In this document: positions 54,681 to 60,439 of the stretch, piece after piece
How the letters are laid out: each line of letters begins with the position of its first letter
Position numbering within the stretch: the stretch's first letter is position 1
Source: JBBECJ01 sp963763325
Lineage (GTDB): Bacteria > Chloroflexota > Chloroflexia > Thermomicrobiales > CFX8
DNA: 60,439 bases
Assembly: GCA_963763325.1 (NCBI GenBank)
Contig: CAVXOL010000013.1
Location: 1-60,439, forward strand
Reading direction: 5' to 3'
The notes under the pieces: generated by a model
What the model saw: only the letters and a program-made list of their open reading frames with translations
What the model was told of the DNA's origin: nothing
The model's database searches: none
Program-made: the position numbers and the translations under genes

Positions 54681-56168
54681 ATGAGCGCGAGCGAGCGAGC
54701 GACGAATCCTTCGCTGTACGAGATCAACACGCGGGTCTGGTTGCATGAGCTTGGCGAGCGGCTGGGGCGCATCGCAACGTTGGATGATGTTGCGGACGAG
54801 GAGTTGGACCGGATCGCGGAGTGGGGATTCGACTGGGTCTGGTTGCTGGGTGTCTGGGCGACCGGGCCGAAGTCGACCGAGGTGGCGCGAGTCCATCCCG
54901 ATCTACAGCCGGTTTATCGGGCGACGTTGCCGGATTTCCGGCCTGAGGATGTCTGCGGGTCGTGCTTCGCGGTGGCGGGGTACGTTGTTCGGGAGGATAT
55001 TGGCGGGGCGACCGGGCTGGCGCGCTTTCGGAAGCGTCTGGCGGCGCGTGGGGTGCTGCTGATGCTGGACTTCGTTCCGAACCATATGGCGCTGGACCAC
55101 GCCTGGGCCTGGGAGCAGCCGGACTTCTTTGTGAACGGGACCGAGGACGATCTGGCGACGGCGCCGGGGAACTGGACGCGGGTCGAGACGAGCGAGGGGG
55201 AGCGGATCCTGGCGCATGGGCGCGATCCGTACTTCAGCGGCTGGACCGACACGCTCCAGCTCGACTACAGCAACCCGGCGTTGCAAGCGGCGATGGTTGG
55301 CGAACTGCTGACGATCGCCGGACAGTGCGACGGTGTGCGCTGCGACATGGCGATGCTGAATCTGCCGGAGGTGTTCGAGCGGACCTGGGGGCGGCGGCCG
55401 GAGCCATTCTGGCCGGCGGCGATCGGGCGGGTGCGCGAAGCGGTGCCGGGGTTCGCGTTCATGGCTGAGGTTTACTGGGACCTTGAATGGGAGATGCAGC
55501 AGCAGGGGTTCGACTACGCTTACGACAAACGGCTCTACGACCGACTGCATGATGGTAACGTACACAGTGTACGTACACGCTTCCTAGCAGATCTCAGCTA
55601 CCAGCGCGGGCTGGCGCGCTTCATTGAGAATCACGATGAGCCACGTGCGGCGGCGACCTTCGCGCCAGGCCAGCATCAGGCAGCGGCTGTTGTGACCTAC
55701 CTCGCGCCAGGATTGCGCTTCTTTCACCAGGGGCAGTTCGAGGGGAAGCGGGTGCGGCTGCCGGTCCAACTCTGCCGGGGACCGGTCGAGCCGGTCGATC
55801 GCGAGCTGTCAGCGTTCTATGAGCGGTTGCTAGCGGTGTTGCGGACGCGGGTCGTCCACGACGGAGACTGGCGACTGTTGGAGTGTTTGCCTGCCTGGGA
55901 GCGCAACCCGAGCCATCACGCGTTCGTTTCATATGTATGGAGTGGGAACGGGAACGGCATCATTCTGATCGCAGTCAACTATGCGTCGCACGCGAGCCAG
56001 TGCTACGTGCGGCTGCCGCTGCCCGATCTCGCCGGACAATCCTGGCAGTTGAGCGATCTGCTCGGCGATGCGGAATACATTCGCGACGGCAACGACCTGG
56101 CACAACGTGGGCTGTATCTCGACATCGGGCCGTGGGCATTCCATGCGTTCGAGATGGCGCCCACGTAG
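54681..56168 (+). CDS. Glycoside hydrolase family 13 (alpha-amylase-like)
   Basis: 495 residues. The four GH13 regions are present: MLDFVPNHMALDH (I), GVRCDMAMLNLPE (II, nucleophile Asp), GFAFMAEVYWD (III, acid/base Glu) and FIENHDEPR (IV, transition-state Asp). The N-terminus is SLYEINTRVWLHELGERLGR. Acts on alpha-glucans or trehalose-like sugars; the exact specificity is open. The ATG at 54681 has GGAG 7 bases upstream. Not secreted by any signal I can see. Confidence 0.87.
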   Translation: MSASERATNPSLYEINTRVWLHELGERLGRIATLDDVADEELDRIAEWGFDWVWLLGVWATGPKSTEVARVHPDLQPVYRATLPDFRPEDVCGSCFAVAGYVVREDIGGATGLARFRKRLAARGVLLMLDFVPNHMALDHAWAWEQPDFFVNGTEDDLATAPGNWTRVETSEGERILAHGRDPYFSGWTDTLQLDYSNPALQAAMVGELLTIAGQCDGVRCDMAMLNLPEVFERTWGRRPEPFWPAAIGRVREAVPGFAFMAEVYWDLEWEMQQQGFDYAYDKRLYDRLHDGNVHSVRTRFLADLSYQRGLARFIENHDEPRAAATFAPGQHQAAAVVTYLAPGLRFFHQGQFEGKRVRLPVQLCRGPVEPVDRELSAFYERLLAVLRTRVVHDGDWRLLECLPAWERNPSHHAFVSYVWSGNGNGIILIAVNYASHASQCYVRLPLPDLAGQSWQLSDLLGDAEYIRDGNDLAQRGLYLDIGPWAFHAFEMAPT

Positions 56169-56308
56169 AGGCGATGGCTGGCGGCCTTCGTCCCGACGCG
56201 GGGTACTTCTGTACCGGACAATTCCTACCCGTCCGGACTGACTGTACGTACATATTGGTGTATACTGACTCTTATGCGTACGTTCGCGGGTAACTGGAGA
56301 GGGCGCTG

Positions 56309-56917
56309 ATGGGACTCGAGGCAGTCTGTGTGGCGCACTATGGGGAAAGCGTCTCGGAGGGCAAGGCGCTGCTGGAGTCAGATGATCTCCGTTTTCGTGG
56401 CGAATTTCGGCTGACGATTCCATTCACGGAGGTGCGCTCGGTCGCGGCCGACGGCGGGAATCTGGAGGTTGCGTTCGGTGGTGGGCTGGCCGTCTTTGAG
56501 CTCGGCGCGGCAGCCGAGCGCTGGGCCGACCGGATGCAGCATCCGCTATCGCTGCTGGACAAGCTGGATGTCACCCCTGATTCGCGGGTCGCGATTCTCG
56601 GACTGATCGACACAGGTTTTCTGGCACAACTGCGTAGCCGGACAGGGTTCGTGCTAAAGCATAGCCTGGCTCCAGGCCTGAACCTGATCTTCCTGCGGGC
56701 CGACTCGCTGGCGACGTTGGAGCAACTCGACGCGCTCGAACCATTCCTGCAACGGGATGGCGCGATCTGGGTGATCACACCGAAGGGCCGCCGACCGATC
56801 AGCGAAACGGCGGTGCTGAACGCCGGTCGCTCGGCGGGCTACGTCGATATCAAGGTCGCGTCCTTCTCGGCAACGCAGACGGCTCACAAGTTCGTAATCC
56901 CGAAGGAGCGACGGTAG
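56309..56917 (+). CDS. DUF3052-like protein
   Basis: 202 residues. The second half, VAILGLIDTGFLAQLRSR, FLRADSLATLEQL and AIWVITPKGRRPISE with AGYVDIKVASFSATQTAHKF, matches the DUF3052 type in plan. Function unknown. The 140-base upstream gap contains TGTACGTACA and TATACT, possible promoter parts. Confidence 0.6.
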   Translation: MGLEAVCVAHYGESVSEGKALLESDDLRFRGEFRLTIPFTEVRSVAADGGNLEVAFGGGLAVFELGAAAERWADRMQHPLSLLDKLDVTPDSRVAILGLIDTGFLAQLRSRTGFVLKHSLAPGLNLIFLRADSLATLEQLDALEPFLQRDGAIWVITPKGRRPISETAVLNAGRSAGYVDIKVASFSATQTAHKFVIPKERR

Positions 56918-56954
56918 TGGCTTCGCGATGGACCGTTTCAGATCCATCAGCAGG

Positions 56955-57380
56955 TCACATGTCCACGCCGATCTGGCGCAGGAACGACATCGTATCCGCA
57001 TAGGCACGGAACCGGACGATCTGGCCATCCCTGAACTCGAACACTTCGGCAAACCGCAACTCAAAACGTCGTCCTGTTGGCGGAATCTCGCCAGCAGGCG
57101 AGACGATCGGGCCGGTGTGGGTTCCACGGCCAGTGTGCTCGGTTGCAACCCGGTCGCCATCGGCAATGATCGACGTGACTTCCGTTTGTGCGTCCTTCGC
57201 GGCCGTCTTCCAGGCCTGCATCCAGGCTCGCACACCGTCGCGGCCGGTAAAGACCATTCCACTCGGGACATCCAGCAGTTCCACGTCCGTACTGCAGAGG
57301 GCGACGATGCCATCCAGGTCTCCGTCGTTGAAGCGATCATACAGCGATCGGACAATCTCGACGTTGCGTTGGGTAGTCAT
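56955..57380 (-). CDS. SnoaL-like/NTF2-fold protein
   Basis: 141 residues: NVEIVRSLYDRFNDGDLDGI, VVALC-type core, FTGRDGVRAWMQAWKTAAKD, HTGRGTHTGP and FELRFAEVFEFRDGQIVRFR are typical of SnoaL/ester-cyclase-like NTF2 folds. Ligand unknown. GAAGGAG lies before the ATG at 57380. Confidence 0.8.
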   Translation of the reverse strand: MTTQRNVEIVRSLYDRFNDGDLDGIVALCSTDVELLDVPSGMVFTGRDGVRAWMQAWKTAAKDAQTEVTSIIADGDRVATEHTGRGTHTGPIVSPAGEIPPTGRRFELRFAEVFEFRDGQIVRFRAYADTMSFLRQIGVDM

Positions 57381-57500
57381 CGGCATCTCCTTCGCAGCGA
57401 ACCATTGACGGTCGGTTTCCGCGTATGCTGAATGCATCTTATTGGTAATTCGCACGCCAGGTGCTCGTGGATCACTCGATACGTCGTGAAGGGGAATGTG

Positions 57501-58148
57501 ATGTGCAACTTCAACAACGGTGGTGACGACGGGCCGTTCGGGTATATCGTCGAAACGCCGGAGGTGCGGGCGCTGGTCGAGGAGACGCAGCGGTTGATTG
57601 GCGCCGTCACGTCGGACGCGGAGCGGGTGCGGTTGTTGCAGCCGGCCTTCGAACGGCTGCTGGCCTCCGAGGGTTGGCTGCCGGAGGAGTACGCCGCGCC
57701 GGATGAGACGAGTGGAATGGGTGGTGGGATCGGGCAGTATGCGCTGTATCGTGCCGAGGACGGCTCGCTCTGCCTCTTCTCGCTGGTTGTCCCGCCAGGA
57801 TCGACGACGCCGGTCCACGACCACCTGGCCTGGGGGCTGATTGGGCTCTATCGAGGGCGGCAGGCGGAAACGGTCTACCGCCGGCTGGACGACGGTGGCG
57901 ACGAGGGAGAGGCCCGGCTCGAAGTGGCGCTCGAACAGGATGTCGAACGGGGTGAGCTGTTCGCGCTGCTACCGCCTGAGGGAGATATCCACCGAGTATC
58001 GACGATCTCCGCTGAACCATCGGTCTCGATCCACCTGCTGGCCAACGATACCGCCTGCATCTGGCGTCACCGCTTCGACCCCGATGCCGGGACGGTTACG
58101 CCGTTTCGGTCGGGGTACTCGAACGCGGCATGCGTGGACAAGGGATGA
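57501..58148 (+). CDS. Thiol dioxygenase-type cupin
   Basis: 215 residues of the cysteine dioxygenase/3-mercaptopropionate dioxygenase fold. SLVVPPGSTTPVHDHLAWGL gives the HxH iron ligands and GLIGLYRGRQAETVYRRLD follows; the third His lies in GDIHRVSTISAEPSVSIHLL. It should oxidise a small thiol with O2. GAAGGGGAATGTG precedes the ATG. It fits the sulfur theme of the region, but the substrate is not determined. Confidence 0.8.
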   Translation: MCNFNNGGDDGPFGYIVETPEVRALVEETQRLIGAVTSDAERVRLLQPAFERLLASEGWLPEEYAAPDETSGMGGGIGQYALYRAEDGSLCLFSLVVPPGSTTPVHDHLAWGLIGLYRGRQAETVYRRLDDGGDEGEARLEVALEQDVERGELFALLPPEGDIHRVSTISAEPSVSIHLLANDTACIWRHRFDPDAGTVTPFRSGYSNAACVDKG

Positions 58149-58160
58149 CGAGGTAACAGA

Positions 58161-58237
58161 TGACAGGTGACAGGGATTGACCCGTGGGACGGATCGTAGG
58201 TGCTCGACCCATACCATCAATCTCCTGACACCTGTCA
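58161..58237. repeat. TGACAGGTG inverted repeat
   Basis: TGACAGGTGACAGG (58161-58174) faces CCTGACACCTGTCA (58224-58237) with one mismatch; 49-base centre. Lies just after the cupin gene and may terminate it. Confidence 0.6.
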
Positions 58238-58321
58238 CCTACGCACAAAGAGAGGCGGGTGGGGAGCCCGCCTCAGGAGTGGGGATGGGGATAGGGAAGG
58301 GGGGAAGGAAGGTTCAGGGTT

Positions 58322-58456
58322 TCAGCGTCGTTGGCGCGGTTGGGGTTGCCTGCTGGCAGCCCGTGCCGGTGCCGGTCGGACGCGGCCGGAGAGTCGGATG
58401 ACGGCGACCTCGATGTCGCGCAGGATCGTCACGACGTTGTGGCGAATTCGTTTCAT
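58322..58456 (-). CDS. Possible small Arg-rich protein, 44 residues
   Basis: MKRIRHNVVTILRDIEVAVI then RLSGRVRPAPARAA and a Gln/Arg/Pro tail. A strong GGAGGG lies 8 bases before the ATG, better than for many larger genes here, but no family is known. It is preceded on the plus strand by a G-rich tract (58281-58320). Confidence 0.4.
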   Translation of the reverse strand: MKRIRHNVVTILRDIEVAVIRLSGRVRPAPARAASRQPQPRQRR

Positions 58457-58590
58457 CCAGGTACCCTCCAGTTCGAGCCTTCGAGGCGGTTTGCCGTTCC
58501 GCCTCGTCGATCTCATGCTCATATCATCGGTCAAAACGGCTTCGGTGGCTGCCAGTTGAGATACAGCCGGACTGTAAACTGCGCTACAGG

Positions 58591-59967
58591 TTATCGGGAC
58601 CGCGTGAGGTCACTACTGGATGGCAGTGACGACGGCGGTCGGCTGGTCGTTGTCGCGTCGTATAGGACCCAACGGTCCTTGCCGGATGACTTGGCCCGGT
58701 AGAGGGCAGCATCTGCCTGGCGCAGAATCTCGCCAAGGCGCATGTCGCTGGGGATATTTGGCAGGCGCGACGCAGGGTGGCTGAAGGCGACGCCGATACT
58801 GGCCGGAGCGATGATCAGCTGGCCACCGAGGTCGAACGGGGCACGCAATGCGTCGGCGATCCGGTCGGCGACGACCTGTGCTTCGTCGATATGCCCAACA
58901 TCCTCCAGCAGGATCGTGAACTCATCATCTCCCATCCGAGCGGCGGTGTCAGTGGCGCGCAAGGCCGTCCGTAGGCGATCGCCGATGCTGGTCAGGACGG
59001 CATCACCGGTCTCGCGGCCGTGGGTCGTGTTGATCAGCGTAAAGTCGTCGATGTCCATGAACATCACGACGACTGGCTCGCTGCGGCGATCGGCGCGTGC
59101 GAGCGCGTGCTCCAGGTAGGTGAAGAACAGAGAGCGGTTTGGCAGGCTGGTAAGCGGGTCGTAGAGCGCCTGGCGGCGAATCTCCTGCTCGGCAACTCGA
59201 CGGTGGGTGATGTCGCTCGCGACAAGCGCAAGGCCGCCCACCTCAGGCTGGTCGGTCAGATTGGCAGCGCTGACATCCATCGCTCGCCAGGTACCATCCT
59301 GGTGCAGGAAGCGTAACTCGATCTGGTTTGGTGGGCTGCCAGGCTGTTGGTCCAGCGTCAGGGTAATAAGATCGAGGACGCGGGCGGCATCTTCGGGATG
59401 GCAGAGCGCGTAGATGCTGGCACGTTCAAGCGGGACAGCACGCGAGCCAAGCGCCCCCGGCCGTTCATATACAACCCGCGACACGCGACCGGCCGAATCG
59501 AGAACTACTGCCAGATCGGCCGCGAGTTGCAGCAGCTGTAACTCGCCTGTTCCCGTCGTTCGAGCAGGGGCGACTGGCAGCGCATCGGCAGTGACGAGGC
59601 CAGCCCACCGCTCGGCCTCTTCAAGACGGGCGCGGAGCTGGGCGGCATCGACCGGACTGCTCAGATACCCATTGGCGCCGGCGTCGAGCGCGTCGATGAT
59701 GGAGTCCGGCTCGTCGCGCGAGCCGGCAACGAGAATACTGCTGCGCTCGTAACCTGGTAGCTGACGCAGGTTGCGGCAGAGCTGCTGGACGGCTGCTGGG
59801 GTGTCGTCGATCTGGCCGACGATGACGAGCAGGTAGCGATCGTCGGTCGCGGCCCGGAGGGCTGCGTCGGCGTCCACGACGTTGACGGCGAGATGGCCGC
59901 GCATCGCCAGCGCGAACTCAAGCGAGCGGCGCAGGGCGGGATCAGTTTCGACGACCAGGACATTCAT
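58591..59967 (-). CDS. REC-PAS-GGDEF protein (diguanylate-cyclase-like)
   Basis: 458 residues. The N-terminal receiver-like domain (MNVLVVETDPALRRSLEFAL) lacks a clear phosphoacceptor Asp: VIVGQIDD stands at that place. A PAS domain (VVLDSAGRVSRVVYERPGAL, then IELRFLHQDGTWRAMDVSAA) leads to GGDEF: RQALYDPLTSLPNRSLFFTY and RMGDDEFTILLEDV. The active-site motif is GDDEF, not GGDEF, so cyclase activity is likely but needs testing. Cytosolic sensor that would make c-di-GMP. Confidence 0.85.
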   Translation of the reverse strand: MNVLVVETDPALRRSLEFALAMRGHLAVNVVDADAALRAATDDRYLLVIVGQIDDTPAAVQQLCRNLRQLPGYERSSILVAGSRDEPDSIIDALDAGANGYLSSPVDAAQLRARLEEAERWAGLVTADALPVAPARTTGTGELQLLQLAADLAVVLDSAGRVSRVVYERPGALGSRAVPLERASIYALCHPEDAARVLDLITLTLDQQPGSPPNQIELRFLHQDGTWRAMDVSAANLTDQPEVGGLALVASDITHRRVAEQEIRRQALYDPLTSLPNRSLFFTYLEHALARADRRSEPVVVMFMDIDDFTLINTTHGRETGDAVLTSIGDRLRTALRATDTAARMGDDEFTILLEDVGHIDEAQVVADRIADALRAPFDLGGQLIIAPASIGVAFSHPASRLPNIPSDMRLGEILRQADAALYRAKSSGKDRWVLYDATTTSRPPSSLPSSSDLTRSR

Positions 59968-60184
59968 CCGTCACCTCGACGCTGGACACGTCTGACAACG
60001 CGGGCAGCCGCAATGGCTCCAGCTGATGTTGCTCGTCGATCCCAGCCGGCACACCTGAGCCGGGAGATAGCTACCCCCGACGATCAGCCCCCAACTTCGG
60101 TGGCACGTCGTCAGTCTACGCAGTCTGTGCCTGATAGGCCATAGCCAGAAGGCATGGTCGTGGAGGTACGGACGGACACGGCAG

Positions 60185-60282
60185 AGGTGCTAGGTGTTAG
60201 GAATGAGCACATGCCGGAAGATGTGCGTTCTCGATCAACACGGACCTAGTTCCTAACACCTGGCACCTAACACCTGGCACCT
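60185..60282. repeat. AGGTGTTAGG inverted repeat
   Basis: AGGTGCTAGGTGTTAGGAA (60185-60203) pairs with TTCCTAACACCTGGCACCT (60250-60268) except one G-U position; a further half unit follows to 60282, touching the stop of the cytochrome gene. Confidence 0.7.
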
Positions 60283-60439
60283 CACTCCCGCAGCCAGTCG
60301 TACAGCATGCGGATTTCGTCGTCGCTGATCTGCTCAGGGGTGTAGGCGGGCATCGCGCTACCACGACCATTGCGGACGCGGGTCTGGAATTGCTGGATGA
60401 TCATCCGGGTGCCGGCCAGCGGGGTCGGGGCTATGTCGG
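60282..60439 (-). CDS. Cytochrome c-like protein, C-terminal part
   Basis: The last 52 codons of a gene that continues beyond the window. FQTRVRNGRGSAMPAY followed by SDDEIRMLYDWLRE is the C-terminal region of class I c-type cytochromes, with the axial Met in MPAY. The heme-binding CxxCH would lie outside the window. Confidence 0.75.
   Translation of the reverse strand, partial: DIAPTPLAGTRMIIQQFQTRVRNGRGSAMPAYTPEQISDDEIRMLYDWLRE

Noticed and set aside
1..60439. CRISPR arrays, tRNA or rRNA genes, including tRNA-Sec
   Set aside because: No regularly spaced direct repeats and no recognisable tRNA arm pattern were seen by eye; a covariance-model search would settle it.

Overview
The window is GC-rich, densely coded DNA of a free-living bacterium. 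Several gene types together suggest a Chloroflexota lineage near the Thermomicrobia/Sphaerobacter group: a CysO/Mec-type cysteine cluster, Rph, PxKF and GYD proteins, DinB-like proteins, and TIGR04282/TIGR04283 glycosyltransferases. This assignment is an inference from gene content, because no rRNA or tRNA was seen. About twenty genes carry a single-base indel or nonsense codon although both halves stay intact. Many are housekeeping genes, so uncorrected consensus errors explain this better than mass gene death. Such genes are described here as one gene with a frameshift.

Layout. 0.1-7 kb: drug-resistance-like block with an MFS exporter, rifamycin phosphotransferase Rph, a decayed IS630 element between two copies of the rph 3' end, and a macrolide-type glycosyltransferase. 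7.9-8.8 kb: IS5-type element. 9-20.5 kb: MalY/PatB lyase, a secreted RCC1 + cysteine-repeat + PxKF protein, GYD and tandem ABM-like small proteins, a large LuxR/AAA regulator, a DinB protein, membrane protein/TetR, and ArsR/SRPBCC. 20.6-28.1 kb: two divergent operons rich in thioredoxin-fold proteins. 28.5-32.9 kb: phosphopantetheinyl transferase, acyl carrier protein, thiolase and gene remnants. 33-45 kb: NlpC/P60 hydrolase, methyltransferase, RraA, ECF sigma/anti-sigma pair, two GNATs, RpiB, TetR/MFS pump. 45-53 kb: PLP lyase, PRMT-like methyltransferase, HAD phosphatase and a complete cysM-mec-cysO-moeZ cysteine-synthesis cluster. 53-60 kb: zinc-ribbon membrane protein, GH13 enzyme, DUF3052-like, SnoaL, thiol-dioxygenase cupin, a PAS-GGDEF protein and a partial cytochrome c.

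The most striking result lies at 20.6-28.1 kb. Two unrelated thioredoxin-fold genes 2.5 kb apart, on opposite strands, each carry an in-frame TGA exactly where the catalytic cysteine should be: a PRXL2/AhpC-TSA-like peroxiredoxin (motif GUxxC) and an iodothyronine-deiodinase-like redoxin (motif GSLTUPYC). Each TGA is followed at the expected distance by a perfect or near-perfect hairpin with GU in its apical loop, as in bacterial SECIS elements. I read both as candidate selenoproteins. They are embedded in a divergent redox island with two CxxC mini-redoxins, a Crp/Fnr regulator, both arsenosugar-type glycosyltransferases, an aminoglycoside-phosphotransferase-like kinase and a metallophosphatase.

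Other notable structure: a dispersed family of long palindromes (three copies, arms matched within each copy), two further families of intergenic inverted repeats, near-perfect terminators between convergent genes, and two clear operator palindromes beside TetR genes.
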